Assembly (NCBI GenBank): GCA_022841905.1
Contig: JALHQO010000004.1
Location: 124,001-188,000, forward strand
Length of the DNA stretch: 64,000 bases
Direction of reading: 5' to 3'
From: Hyphomonadaceae bacterium
Lineage (GTDB): Bacteria > Pseudomonadota > Alphaproteobacteria > Caulobacterales > Aquidulcibacteraceae
Of the stretch, positions 48,561 to 57,298 are shown in pieces. The translations under genes were made by a program, and so were the position numbers. How positions within the stretch are numbered: the stretch's first letter is position 1; every line of letters begins with the position of its first letter. The notes below the pieces were generated by a model. It did no database searches. It was not told where the DNA came from and saw only the letters and a list, made by a program, of their open reading frames with translations.

Positions 48561-48620
48561 GAGAGTCATTTCGTTAAATCCAACCGAGCAACCGCTGAGG
48601 AAGCGGTGGGAAGCCGCGCG

Positions 48621-49388
48621 TTATAAGACACCCAACATGGAGGCGACGAGCGGGTGGCGGACGATGTCGGAGTCGCCGAGGCGGATGACGGCGATGTTTT
48701 CGACGGCTTCCAGTTTGTCGGCGACCGTGTGCAAGCCGGAGAGATCGGGCAGCAAATCGGTTTGAGCCGGGTCGCCGGTGACGACCATGGTTGAATGCCA
48801 GCCCAAGCGCGTCAGCAGCATTTTGATCTGGCCGTAAGTGCAGTTCTGCGCTTCGTCGATGACGACGAAGGCGTTGTTGAGCGTGCGGCCGCGCATGAAG
48901 CCGACGGGCGCGATTTCGATGAGGCCTTCGGCCATCAGCGCCTTGAGACGCTTGGCGGAGAGGCGATCGGTGAGCGCGTCGTAGAGTGGGCGCAGGTACG
49001 GCGCGAGCTTGTCTTCCATGGCGCCGGGCAGATAGCCGAGCGATTCTCCCGCTTCGACGGCGGGGCGCGAGAGGACGATGCGGCCCACTTTGCCGGCTTC
49101 GAGCGCTTCCACCGCCTTGGAAATCGCGATGTAGGTTTTGCCGGTGCCGGCCGGGCCGAGCGCCAAGCAGAGCGCGTGCGTGTCGATCGCCTCCATCAGA
49201 GCCGTTTGGCCTTTGGATTTGGGCCGCAGATTTTTGACGAAGCTCGCATCGCGGCCGGCGTCGTTTGCCGGGCTATAACCGCCATCAAGCACCTGCAGAT
49301 TTCGCTGCCGGCGATCATCGCGTTGGAATTCCTGCACGTTCAGCACGCCTTGTGCGTGACGACGCTTCGTGGTGGTGCGCTTGGCCAT
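48621..49388 (-). CDS. PhoH family P-loop ATPase
   Basis: 255 residues from ATG 49388. Walker A GPAGTGKT is at 78-85, Walker B FVVIDEAQN at 174-182, and sensor region VVTGDPAQTDL follows, the PhoH signature. The family is a putative RNA-linked ATPase/helicase-like group, with role unsettled. The N-terminus is basic (MAKRTTTKRRHAQG). This is the short form without KH or PIN domain; an upstream in-frame extension to 49607 is judged non-coding because no family resemblance is seen there. Confidence 0.9.
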   Translation of the reverse strand: MAKRTTTKRRHAQGVLNVQEFQRDDRRQRNLQVLDGGYSPANDAGRDASFVKNLRPKSKGQTALMEAIDTHALCLALGPAGTGKTYIAISKAVEALEAGKVGRIVLSRPAVEAGESLGYLPGAMEDKLAPYLRPLYDALTDRLSAKRLKALMAEGLIEIAPVGFMRGRTLNNAFVVIDEAQNCTYGQIKMLLTRLGWHSTMVVTGDPAQTDLLPDLSGLHTVADKLEAVENIAVIRLGDSDIVRHPLVASMLGVL

Positions 49389-49684
49389 CGAGGAGGTCTC
49401 CTTACGCGAACGACCATCGCCCGCACGGCTTCTGCCGGTCGGGTGGTCGAAGAACTGATCGGGTGAGTCGTCGAAGGGAGCGCCGGGCGGCGGTATGTCG
49501 AATGCGCGGATCTTGCGCCGTTCGCCCACGTGCTCCCCCACAAGCGAGCGCTGGCTACCAGCGCCCTGGAGACGGGTGGACCGGAAAATTCCGATCCGAT
49601 GTTTCAAGGAAGCGCTGAACCGGTTAACGACGCGTTGAAGAAGCGGAACGTCACAAACAATTCGCAGAATGAGGGATCATTCCG
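49389..49684. other. Intergenic region between divergent phoH and gamma carbonic anhydrase
   Basis: 296 bases with no gene I can support. It contains a small palindrome AAATTCCGAT region near 49584-49600 and TTAACGACGCGTTGA (49625-49639), one base off a TTAA-N7-TTAA pattern, 46 bases before the next start. Promoters for both genes presumably lie here. Confidence 0.4.
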
Positions 49685-50221
49685 ATGCCGATCTACGCCC
49701 TGGCCGACGCCGATCTCGAGGTCGAGGATGAGGACGCTTATTGGGTCGCGCCGTCGGCGGTGCTGATCGGGCGGATCGTGCTGAAGCGGAATGCGAGCAT
49801 CTGGTTCGGCGCGGTGCTGCGCGGCGACAATGAGCCGATCGTCGTGGGCGAGAACTCCAACGTGCAGGACGGTTCAGTGCTGCACACAGACATGGGCGCG
49901 CCGCTGATCATCGGCAAAGACGTAACCATCGGCCATCAAGTCATGCTGCACGGCTGCACCATTGCCGACACCTCGCTGATTGGCATCAAGGCGACGGTGC
50001 TGAACCACGCCACGATCCCGAGCTTTTGCCTGGTGGGCGCGCACGCGCTGGTGACGGAGCGCAAGACGTTCGAAGAAGGCTCGCTGATCACCGGGGTTCC
50101 GGCGCGGGCGGCGCGCAAGCTCGAGGAACAACAAAGACAGGTAATTCAGTTCTCGGCGCACCACTACGTGGAGAATTGGCAGCGCTACAAACGCGACTTG
50201 CGGCCTAGCCGACGTACTTAG
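49685..50221 (+). CDS. Gamma carbonic anhydrase family protein
   Basis: 178 residues, a left-handed beta-helix of hexapeptide repeats (VLIGRIVLKRNASIWFGAVLRGD, LIIGKDVTIGHQVMLHG). The zinc-ligand His pattern of gamma-CA/YrdA/PaaY proteins is kept: H in LHTDMG, and H in TIGHQVMLHG (two). A catalytic activity is not guaranteed in this family. Forms trimers. Single gene with AATGAGGGATC upstream. Confidence 0.92.
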   Translation: MPIYALADADLEVEDEDAYWVAPSAVLIGRIVLKRNASIWFGAVLRGDNEPIVVGENSNVQDGSVLHTDMGAPLIIGKDVTIGHQVMLHGCTIADTSLIGIKATVLNHATIPSFCLVGAHALVTERKTFEEGSLITGVPARAARKLEEQQRQVIQFSAHHYVENWQRYKRDLRPSRRT

Positions 50222-50261
50222 GCCTTCTCATCGCCAAAAATCCGGGCATAGCCTTACCGCA

Positions 50262-51062
50262 ATGACAGAGACCGAGACCATTCGGCCAAGCCAGCCGCCG
50301 GCCCCGCAGATTCCGTGGCTGCCGATCCTGATCGGCGTCGCGGTGGTGGCGGTGCTTGTGGCCGGCTTCTTTGCGTGGCGGATGCAGAGCGGGCGCGCGG
50401 CGGACGACGCCTATTTGGTCGAACCCTACACGCCGCCGTCGGAACTGATCAGCGCCAGCGAACGGGTGCGCGGGCATGAGGCGCCGGATGCGGGCGCGCC
50501 GGTGGCGGTGGAGTTTGGCGCGGGCGTAACGCTGAACGTGACGGGCCGCGTGGCGCGTGGGCTCGGCAATGATTGGTACGCGGTCGGCTGGAACGAGCGC
50601 ACGGTGTTCGTGCGCGTGCAGGATACCAGCGCCGGCAGCGGCGCGCCGCCTGTGCCGATCGTGCTCGAGCGCGAGCCGGAAGAGATCCTGGTTGAGGAAC
50701 TGAAGCCCGATCCGCTCGGCGAAGAGAGCGAGCCGGTGGCGGAATCGCCGTTCGTGCCTTCGGGGCAGCTCAGCATGGGCGACGTGAACTGGGTGCGCGC
50801 GCCGAACGCGCGCGATTTCGCCCGCTTCTATCCGAACTCGGCGCTTGATAACGGGCTGTCAGGGAACGTGACGCTCGATTGTATCGTGGGCGGCGGCGGG
50901 CGGCTCGCTTGTTCCGTCGCCAATGAAAGCCCCGGTGGCTACGGCTTCGGGCGCGCGGCGATCAGCATATCGCGCCAACTGCGCGTGGACACGCGCCTGT
51001 CTGACGGAAGTTCCGCGACCGGGCGCAATCTGATCTTACCGCTTTCATTCCGCGCCGGCTGA
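50262..51062 (+). CDS. Membrane-anchored protein with TonB-like C-terminal domain
   Basis: 266 residues. A short cytoplasmic Pro-rich start is followed by one transmembrane helix (about 19-40, LPILIGVAVVAVLVAGFFAW). A periplasmic SH3-like stretch (about 80-125, VTLNVTGRVARGLGNDWYAVGW) and an acidic Pro/Glu linker come next. The C-terminal domain (PNARDFARFYPNSALDNGLSGNVTLDCIV...) resembles the TonB C-terminal fold with two Cys. No exbBD nearby. Possibly an envelope sensor or energy transducer; the role is unknown. Confidence 0.7.
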   Translation: MTETETIRPSQPPAPQIPWLPILIGVAVVAVLVAGFFAWRMQSGRAADDAYLVEPYTPPSELISASERVRGHEAPDAGAPVAVEFGAGVTLNVTGRVARGLGNDWYAVGWNERTVFVRVQDTSAGSGAPPVPIVLEREPEEILVEELKPDPLGEESEPVAESPFVPSGQLSMGDVNWVRAPNARDFARFYPNSALDNGLSGNVTLDCIVGGGGRLACSVANESPGGYGFGRAAISISRQLRVDTRLSDGSSATGRNLILPLSFRAG

Positions 51063-51128
51063 GCAAGCGCAGGAACGATCCGGCGTCTCGTCCATTGAGC
51101 ACCAACGGGACGCTCAGGGATCAGACCG

Positions 51129-52271
51129 ATGAAATTTGCCGCTTTTGCCGTGCCACTGCTTTTGCTCGCGGCTTGTTCCCCGCCCGCTCAAACCGATGCC
51201 GGCCCTCAGCGCGTTGAAATGAGCGCCGACGCGCGCTCGCATATGGACCAGATCAACGCTGCGCGGTTTACGCGGCCCATGTCGCCAACGCTCGTCGAGC
51301 AAGCGGCAGACGCTACGCCCGGGACCCCCGCCGCTGGCCCTGCCGGAGAGACGCCAACGCAGGCGACGCCAGGCACGGAGATCGATTTCGATGCGGGCTT
51401 GGTGCGCATTCAAGTGCTGCTCGACCGCGCGCATTTCTCGCCCGGCGTCATTGATGGCTTCGACGGCGAGAATGTCCGCAAAGCAGTTTCCGCCTATCAG
51501 CACGCAAACGAATTGCCGGTGAATGGCTTGGCCGATGAAGCTTTGCTTACGCGGCTCGAACAAGCGGATGCAGCGCCGGCGCTTGTGTCTTACGTCATCA
51601 CTGCTGAAGACGTGGCCGGTCCGTTCGTGGACGTGCCGCAGGGCCTGGAAGCGATGGCTGAGCTTGAGAGTGTCGGGTACGCGAGTGCTGCTGAAGCGCT
51701 GGCCGAGAAATTCCATATGGACGAAGATCTGCTGCGCACGTTGAACCCCGGCGTGGACTTCAGCGCGGCAGGCACGGAAATCGTGGTCGCCAATGCGGGT
51801 GGCGATCTGACGGCTGATGTGGCGTCGATCGAAATTGATACGCGCAATTCAAGCGTGCGCGCGTTCGATGCATCGGGCCAATTGGTGGCCTATTATCCCG
51901 CCACCGTCGGTTCAGCCGAAGCGCCTTCGCCAACCGGCGAGCACACCGTGCGCGCCGTCGCGTTCGATCCGACATATCGCTACGATCCGGCTCGTTTGCC
52001 GACGTTTGGTGAGCGTGACCATGGCGCGCTGACGATTGCCGCTGGCCCGAACAATCCGGTGGGCGCTGTGTGGATCGCGTTGAGCGCCGATACGTACGGC
52101 ATTCACGGCGCGCCGCAGCCGCAACTGGTCTCCAAGTCGGCGTCGCATGGTTGCGTGCGGTTGACGAACTGGGACGCGGTGGAGCTTGCGCGCGCTGTTA
52201 GCGCTGGCGTCACCGTGACCTTCGGCGAGGACGCCGGCTTGGCGGAAGCGGAAGGCGACGGTCGTGGCTAG
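51129..52271 (+). CDS. L,D-transpeptidase (YkuD) lipoprotein with peptidoglycan-binding domain
   Basis: Forms 3-3 crosslinks or attaches proteins to peptidoglycan. 380 residues. The signal peptide ends in lipobox LAAC (C16). PGB_1 helix bundle (about 89-138, LVRIQVLLDRAHFSPGVIDG). A LysM-like segment (AEKFHMDEDLLRTLNPGVDF) follows. The YkuD domain (about 225-365) carries YGIHGAP and SHGCVRLTN with nucleophile C342. Convergent with the YcbK-like gene, and an M23 gene lies 0.7 kb on: a cell-wall group. Confidence 0.92.
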   Translation: MKFAAFAVPLLLLAACSPPAQTDAGPQRVEMSADARSHMDQINAARFTRPMSPTLVEQAADATPGTPAAGPAGETPTQATPGTEIDFDAGLVRIQVLLDRAHFSPGVIDGFDGENVRKAVSAYQHANELPVNGLADEALLTRLEQADAAPALVSYVITAEDVAGPFVDVPQGLEAMAELESVGYASAAEALAEKFHMDEDLLRTLNPGVDFSAAGTEIVVANAGGDLTADVASIEIDTRNSSVRAFDASGQLVAYYPATVGSAEAPSPTGEHTVRAVAFDPTYRYDPARLPTFGERDHGALTIAAGPNNPVGAVWIALSADTYGIHGAPQPQLVSKSASHGCVRLTNWDAVELARAVSAGVTVTFGEDAGLAEAEGDGRG

Positions 52272-52272
52272 A

Positions 52273-52842
52273 CTACCAACGGCGGACGCGGCCAGTATCG
52301 ATGTGGATGAAGTTTGACGACTCGTAATAGCCGACGCCGCCCGCGTTCATCGCAAGGGCGGCGTCGCGCAGACGAGGCAAGTCAACACCGCTCACACGAA
52401 TATCGATAGCGCGGCCCTGCATGTGCAGACTGCGCGTGGCGACGCCGCTGGACGCGGCCGCGAGCGAAGCGTTGGATTCCGCCGAGCGATAGCCTGAGAT
52501 AATCTGAAACGGGCTTGTCGCGTTCGCTGCGCCTCGCAGCGTGTGCAACTGGTCAAGCAGGCGCGGATCGATGTCACGGACTTCGCCGGAGCGATGGTCG
52601 CGCATCACGTGATTGATGGCCGCGAGCTCTTCCTGAGCGTAGGCGTCGTTCTGCCAATAGGCGCCGGCGTAAGTGTCTCCTGTGTGGGTGTTCACGAAGC
52701 TAAGCAGTCGTGCGTCATTCGCTGCGCGCGGTGCTTGTGGGATTGCATTGGCGGGACGCAGGGTGGCGATCGCGCCGCCGCCGATGACCGCGCCGTTGAG
52801 CAGCGCACTGCCCGCTGCCTTAAGCAAATTCCGTCTATTCAT
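52273..52842 (-). CDS. YcbK-like (DUF882 / MepK-type) peptidase, Tat-exported
   Basis: 189 residues. The Tat signal MNRRNLLKAAGSALL is followed by a mature M15-like zinc domain: ISGYRSAESN (His replaced in this position by the RS motif region), SLHMQGRAIDIR with H and D ligands, and FIHIDTGRVRRW with the last H. In E. coli, MepK (YcbK) cleaves 3-3 crosslinks, the kind L,D-transpeptidases make. It faces such an enzyme here, stop to stop. Confidence 0.88.
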   Translation of the reverse strand: MNRRNLLKAAGSALLNGAVIGGGAIATLRPANAIPQAPRAANDARLLSFVNTHTGDTYAGAYWQNDAYAQEELAAINHVMRDHRSGEVRDIDPRLLDQLHTLRGAANATSPFQIISGYRSAESNASLAAASSGVATRSLHMQGRAIDIRVSGVDLPRLRDAALAMNAGGVGYYESSNFIHIDTGRVRRW

Positions 52843-52964
52843 CGCCTCGCCCGTTTGTTCCGTCCGATCTGAGAGTCATTGTGCGGTGTGTTGAGGCGAG
52901 ACTAGGGCGCTCTAGGGCGCCCGCGAAGTGGGAACTTCAGTCAATCGCTGGGTGTTGCGGTAGT

Positions 52965-53567
52965 ATGAAACGCCCGCGCATCACGTTTGGCCCGCTGACA
53001 TTGGTCGCCATGCTCGTGATCGGCTTTGTGTTTGGGCGCCTTGAGCGCGCGGCCCCCAGCGCGCCGGAAGCGGGCGCGCAGATTGTCGGTGAGGGCGCAT
53101 CGCGGCCTACGCCACCGCAGCAACGCCTGCGCGCGCGGCTGGTGATCCCGGTCGACGGCGTGACGCGCGAGGGCTTGACAGACACGTGGGGCCACGCGCG
53201 CTCAGAAGGCCGCGGCCATCAAGGCATCGACATCATGGCGCCGCAGGGCACACGCGTGCGTGCTGTCGCTGACGGGCGCATCGTCAAATTCTTCGACAGC
53301 GAGCGCGGCGGCGTCACCATCTACCAGTTCGATCAGAGCGAGCGCTTCGTTTATTATTACGCGCACTTGAACGCGCGCGCTGCTGGCCTGGCTGAAGGCG
53401 ATCAGGTGCGGCAAGGGCAGGTCATTGGCTACGTCGGCCGATCGGGCAATGCGACGACGCCGCATTTGCACTTCGAGGTGCAGCGGCTGACGCCGGCGCG
53501 CAATTGGTGGCAAGCCGACGCGCTCAACCCCTATCCGCTGCTGATCAGCGGGCAGCCGCCGGCCTAG
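52965..53567 (+). CDS. M23 (LytM-type) peptidase domain protein
   Basis: 200 residues from ATG 52965. An N-terminal membrane anchor or signal (about 9-24) and a short Pro-rich linker precede the M23 domain (about 80-190): GHQGIDIMAP (H and D zinc ligands), FVYYYAHL, and TPHLHFEVQ (H-x-H). All metal ligands are present, so endopeptidase activity is plausible. GGAAC upstream at 52931 followed 16 bases later by TGTT resembles, loosely, an EcfG-type promoter. Confidence 0.92.
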   Translation: MKRPRITFGPLTLVAMLVIGFVFGRLERAAPSAPEAGAQIVGEGASRPTPPQQRLRARLVIPVDGVTREGLTDTWGHARSEGRGHQGIDIMAPQGTRVRAVADGRIVKFFDSERGGVTIYQFDQSERFVYYYAHLNARAAGLAEGDQVRQGQVIGYVGRSGNATTPHLHFEVQRLTPARNWWQADALNPYPLLISGQPPA

Positions 53568-54100
53568 GCGTTCTCGGGCTCAGCGCGCACCGGGCCGTTC
53601 CAGACTTTGCCGATGCGGACATCGGTCTCGGGGCCGAGGTTGAACCAGGCGAGGCGATCGCGTGTGGCGTCGATGACGACGAAGCGGTCGCCGCGTTCGA
53701 GCGTTTGCGAGAGCGTGTTGCGCAGAACGCCGGCGGAGAATTTCGTGCGCACCAGCCAGAGGCCCGGCGCGAGGTCGCAGACGTAGCCCATGCTTTCGAG
53801 CGCGGCCATGAACGACATCCACGAGCCGGAGATGATTTCAGCGTGAACAAAGAGGTTAGCGCCATCGATCGCGGCGTCGTTGCTGGCTTGCGGCGTGCGC
53901 ATGCCGCGCAATTCGGTGACGCGGCGCGCTTCGGTCCAGCCGCCGTCGGGTTGGTTGGAAACGATGGTCGAGGGGCGAACGCGGCCTTCCGCGAGGAAGC
54001 GCGCCATTTGCTCCAGCGAGTACGGCCCGAAAGCCTTGTCGCGGATCTGCACCCACCAGGTCGAGGCGGTGGCGATCTTGGAAGAGACGGCGTCGTTCAC
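53564..54100 (-). CDS. GYF_2-like domain protein
   Basis: 178 residues. The N-terminal domain (about 13-62, TWWVQIRDKAFGPYSLEQMA...PDGGWTEA) is a bacterial GYF_2-type fold, usually a protein-interaction module. The C-terminal part (about 80-170) is unrecognised, with FVVIDATRDRLAWFNLGP. Cytoplasmic. Convergent with the M23 gene and followed upstream by the PilZ gene in the same direction, 87 bases apart. Confidence 0.75.
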   Translation of the reverse strand: MNDAVSSKIATASTWWVQIRDKAFGPYSLEQMARFLAEGRVRPSTIVSNQPDGGWTEARRVTELRGMRTPQASNDAAIDGANLFVHAEIISGSWMSFMAALESMGYVCDLAPGLWLVRTKFSAGVLRNTLSQTLERGDRFVVIDATRDRLAWFNLGPETDVRIGKVWNGPVRAEPENA

Positions 54101-54187
54101 TGCATTGCTCCGTTTCGTGACGGTGAAGCACTCGCCTCACCGACGAAAACGGACGGCTGCAATCGCCGTGCCGGAGCATTGTTTTAG

Positions 54188-54826
54188 TTAATCGATGCTT
54201 TCAGGCGGCGGCGTCTGGATGCCGCAGGTCTGAAAGTCGATGGCGAAGCCGCCTTCGATGATACGCGCGACGCGGCCATAGACGTTGCCGACGCGCACCC
54301 ACATGCCGATCAAGGGCGGCGGACGTTTCGACTTTATACTTATGCCGGCGAGTGAGAAATCGACGACCTCGCCTTCATAAGCTTCGCCGGTCTCGAATTC
54401 GAGCCGCACGTGCTGGGCGCCGTCGCGGAGGATTGGGCGGACTGGCTCTTCTATGCCGAGATTGCGGTTAATCAGAAGTGTCAGCTGCTCGGCCATTTTC
54501 TCGCGCTTGTGGGCGGAGAAGTCGAAGATCACCGCGACTTCGCCTTCGCCGCAGCTGCGCGCGACCTTGCCGGAGACGCGACCGATGCCCTCAAGATAGA
54601 TAACGACGCGGTCGCCGATATTGGGGAGTTGGGTGGCGGCGATGCGGACGTCGCCCGGAGAGATGTCGGCGGTGCGGCAGTCGAGTTCGCGGCCGAACGG
54701 GTCGAGTAGGCGTCCGCTCACTTCGATCGGCATGCGCCGGAAGCGGCGGCGCTCGCGCAGGCCGACTTGGGCGGCAGTCAGGCGGCGGGCGGCGGCGGCG
54801 AGGTCGACCTTAGAGGCGGTGTTCAT
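54188..54826 (-). CDS. PilZ-domain c-di-GMP effector
   Basis: 212 residues. The PilZ N-motif is RRRFRRMPIEVSGRL (about 26-40), followed by DISPGDVRIAA. That is a recognisable RxxxR...(D/N)xSxxG motif, with G-D replacing the usual G-G. A second, degenerate PilZ-like half (about 140-205, VRLEFETGEAYEGEVVDFSLAGISIKS) has DFSLAGI but no RxxxR. Probably binds c-di-GMP, possibly the product of PleD in this window. Output unknown. Confidence 0.85.
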   Translation of the reverse strand: MNTASKVDLAAAARRLTAAQVGLRERRRFRRMPIEVSGRLLDPFGRELDCRTADISPGDVRIAATQLPNIGDRVVIYLEGIGRVSGKVARSCGEGEVAVIFDFSAHKREKMAEQLTLLINRNLGIEEPVRPILRDGAQHVRLEFETGEAYEGEVVDFSLAGISIKSKRPPPLIGMWVRVGNVYGRVARIIEGGFAIDFQTCGIQTPPPESID

Positions 54827-54851
54827 GACACCATAAATGCCCTGTTCACTG

Positions 54852-54866
54852 TAAACGTTTGCTTAA
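54852..54866 (-). promoter_or_regulatory. CtrA-like site upstream of the PilZ gene
   Basis: Read on the minus strand: TTAAGCAAACGTTTA, i.e. TTAA-N7-TTTA, one base off the CtrA consensus, 26-40 bases before the PilZ start. Weaker than the divK site. Confidence 0.35.
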
Positions 54867-54989
54867 GGTTTCGGGCGGGTGTGAGATCAATCGACAAGGT
54901 GACGGGGCGTCAGTCTCGACCGAGGCGGCATCGGGCTGATACCTGGAACCGGAACGCTGGCCGTCAGAGCCGGCGATGGGAGTGAGACC

Positions 54990-56663
54990 GTGGCGGATAT
55001 CGAGAGCGGCAGCCGGTTTGATTACGTCATCGTTGGCGCGGGCAGCGCTGGATGCGTGTTGGCGAGCCGGCTGACCGAAGACCCGAACATCACAGTCGCG
55101 CTCTTGGAAGCCGGCGGCAAGAACGAGTCGTTGCTGGTGAAGATGCCGGCCGGCGTCGGCAATCTGATCGCCACCAAAGGCGCGACCAATTGGGGTTTCG
55201 AGACCGTCCCGCAGCAATTCCTCGATGGCCGTAGATTGTATCAGCCGCGCGGCCGCGGCTGGGGCGGGTCGTCGGCGATCAACGGCATGATCTATATCCG
55301 CGGCCACGCGCGCGATTACGATCAGTGGCGCCAGACCGGGCTGACCGGTTGGGGCTATGCCGACGTGCTGCCCTATTTCAAACGCGCGCAGCACCACGAA
55401 GACGGCGCCGATGCGTGGAACGCCGAAGGCGGACCACTCTGGGTCTCGCGCGGCCCGCCCGGCGATCCGATCTACAAAGCTTTTATCCAAGCCGGCAAAC
55501 AGGCGGGCTTTCCGGTCACGCGCGACTTCAACGGCTATCAACAAGAAGGCGTCGGGCCCTACCATCTCACCATTCGCGATGGCGAACGTTGGAGCGCATC
55601 GGCGGCGTATCTGCGCCCGATATTGGCGAGCCGGCCGAACCTGCGTGTGATCTCGAACGCGCATGCGGGGCGCATCGTCATCGAGAACAACAAGGCCGTC
55701 GGCGTCGAGTTTTCGGCGGGTCCCGGCAAGCCGGTGCAGACCGTGCGTGCGGCGCGTGAAGTGTTGGTGTGCGGCGGCGCGTTTCAGTCGCCGCAACTGC
55801 TCATGCTGTCGGGCATCGGGCCGGCGGATGAGATCACCAAGCACGGCATCAAGGTCGTCGCCGATCTGCCGGAGGTCGGGCGCAATCTGCAGGACCACCT
55901 CGATGTTTGCCTGATCAACGAGATGACCAAGCCGATCTCGATGTATTCGAAGACGAAGGGCCTGAAACAGCCGATGATCGGCTTGCAATACTTGCTCTCC
56001 AAGCAAGGCCCCGGGCGCACCAATCACTTGCACGCTGGCGCATTCCTGAAGACGCGCGGTGAACTCGACCGGCCGGATATTCAGCTGCACGTCGTCAACG
56101 CTCAGATGCGCGACCACGCCCGGATCAAAGCCGATCGCGACGCCTTCACCATTCACGCCTGCCAGCTGCGGCCCGAAAGCCGGGGCACCGTGAAGCTCGC
56201 CTCGTCGAACCCATTCGATGCGCCGGCGATTGATCCGCGCTATCTGGCCGAAGAGAACGATCGCCGCACCATGCGGGATTCGGTCCGGATCATGCGCGAT
56301 ATCGTGGCGCAAAAGGCGCTCGATCTTTATCGCGGGGCGGAGTTTGCGCCGGGTGCGCATATTCGCACTGACGCTGAGATCGACGCCTGGGTGCGCCAAA
56401 ATGCCGAGACGATCTATCACCCCGTCGGCACCGTGCGCATGGGCGCGGACGCGAAAGCGCCGGTGGACGATCAGTTGCGCGTGCGCGGCGTCGAAGGTTT
56501 GCGCGTCATCGATGCGAGCGTGATGCCGACTTTGATCGGCGGCAACACCAATGCACCGACGATCATGATCGCCGAAAAGCTCTCCGACATTCTGCGCGGC
56601 AAACCGCTGCTGCCGCCGCAGGATGCGCGGATCGCCGAAGATGAAATGGCGGGCGCAGTGTGA
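54990..56663 (+). CDS. GMC family FAD-dependent oxidoreductase (choline-dehydrogenase-like)
   Basis: 557 residues. N-terminal FAD Rossmann motif VIVGAGSAG (13-21), RGRGWGGSSAINGMIYIRGHARDYD (GMC signature 1), GAFQSPQLLMLSGIGP (signature 2), and C-terminal IYHPVGTVRMG with catalytic His plus GNTNAPTIMIAEK. The overall similarity is to BetA-like alcohol/choline dehydrogenases, but no betB or betI is near, so the substrate is open. The start is GTG 54990. Overlaps the next gene by 4 bases (GTGA). Confidence 0.93.
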   Translation: MADIESGSRFDYVIVGAGSAGCVLASRLTEDPNITVALLEAGGKNESLLVKMPAGVGNLIATKGATNWGFETVPQQFLDGRRLYQPRGRGWGGSSAINGMIYIRGHARDYDQWRQTGLTGWGYADVLPYFKRAQHHEDGADAWNAEGGPLWVSRGPPGDPIYKAFIQAGKQAGFPVTRDFNGYQQEGVGPYHLTIRDGERWSASAAYLRPILASRPNLRVISNAHAGRIVIENNKAVGVEFSAGPGKPVQTVRAAREVLVCGGAFQSPQLLMLSGIGPADEITKHGIKVVADLPEVGRNLQDHLDVCLINEMTKPISMYSKTKGLKQPMIGLQYLLSKQGPGRTNHLHAGAFLKTRGELDRPDIQLHVVNAQMRDHARIKADRDAFTIHACQLRPESRGTVKLASSNPFDAPAIDPRYLAEENDRRTMRDSVRIMRDIVAQKALDLYRGAEFAPGAHIRTDAEIDAWVRQNAETIYHPVGTVRMGADAKAPVDDQLRVRGVEGLRVIDASVMPTLIGGNTNAPTIMIAEKLSDILRGKPLLPPQDARIAEDEMAGAV

Positions 56664-57298
56664 AAATCCGGGTCCGCCTCGATCATGCGGCGGCCATATT
56701 GGGGGCCGGCGTAGGCCTCTTCGGATTAGCACTCCAATACGCGCTCATGTACGTCGATATGACCGGCGACGGCGCTTCACCGCTTTGGGTGACGTGGCGC
56801 TACTTCGCCTACTTCACCATCCTCACCAACACGTTCGTCACGCTCGTAATGGTGCGTGCGGCAGTGCTGCCGAAGAGCCAGGTGGGCTTGAACGCCCCGC
56901 GCATCGAACTGATGGCGGTGACGTCGATCCTGTTTGTGTGCATCGTTTATAACGTGCTGCTGGCGTCGCGTTGGGATCCGCGCGGCTGGCAGAAGGTCGC
57001 TGATCTCATTTTGCACGACATCACGCCGGCTTTGTTTGCGCTCTTCTGGCTGCTGCGCCAGCGGGCGCCGTTGCGCTGGCGCTTCGCGTTGTTCGCCGCG
57101 CTCTGGCCTTTGGCTTATGCAGTGTATGGGCTGACGCGTGGGGCGTTCGACGGCTTCTATCCATACTTCTTCATGGACCCGACGGTGCTGTCGCTGCCGC
57201 GGATCGCCATGAACCTTATTCTGCTGCTGGCGTTCTTTGTCTTCGGCGGCGCGGTCTTGGTGTTCGCCAACCGCACCATCGTGCGCCGGCTGCGTTAG
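56660..57298 (+). CDS. Pr6Pr-type six-helix membrane protein
   Basis: 212 residues with six hydrophobic segments. TWRYFAYFTILTNTFVTLVM, HDITPALFALFWLL and YPYFFMDP are characteristic of the bacterial Pr6Pr / FAR-17a-AIG1-like family of unknown function. The start GTG 56660 lies inside the GMC gene stop, so it is co-translated. It is convergent with the PAS_5 gene, sharing stop bases. Confidence 0.88.
   Translation: MKIRVRLDHAAAILGAGVGLFGLALQYALMYVDMTGDGASPLWVTWRYFAYFTILTNTFVTLVMVRAAVLPKSQVGLNAPRIELMAVTSILFVCIVYNVLLASRWDPRGWQKVADLILHDITPALFALFWLLRQRAPLRWRFALFAALWPLAYAVYGLTRGAFDGFYPYFFMDPTVLSLPRIAMNLILLLAFFVFGGAVLVFANRTIVRRLR

Noticed and set aside
49389-49607. N-terminal extension of phoH by 73 codons
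   Set aside because: The extra sequence shows no similarity to PhoH proteins and is Arg/Ser-rich; MAKRTTTKRRH with a nearby AAGGAG is a more credible start.
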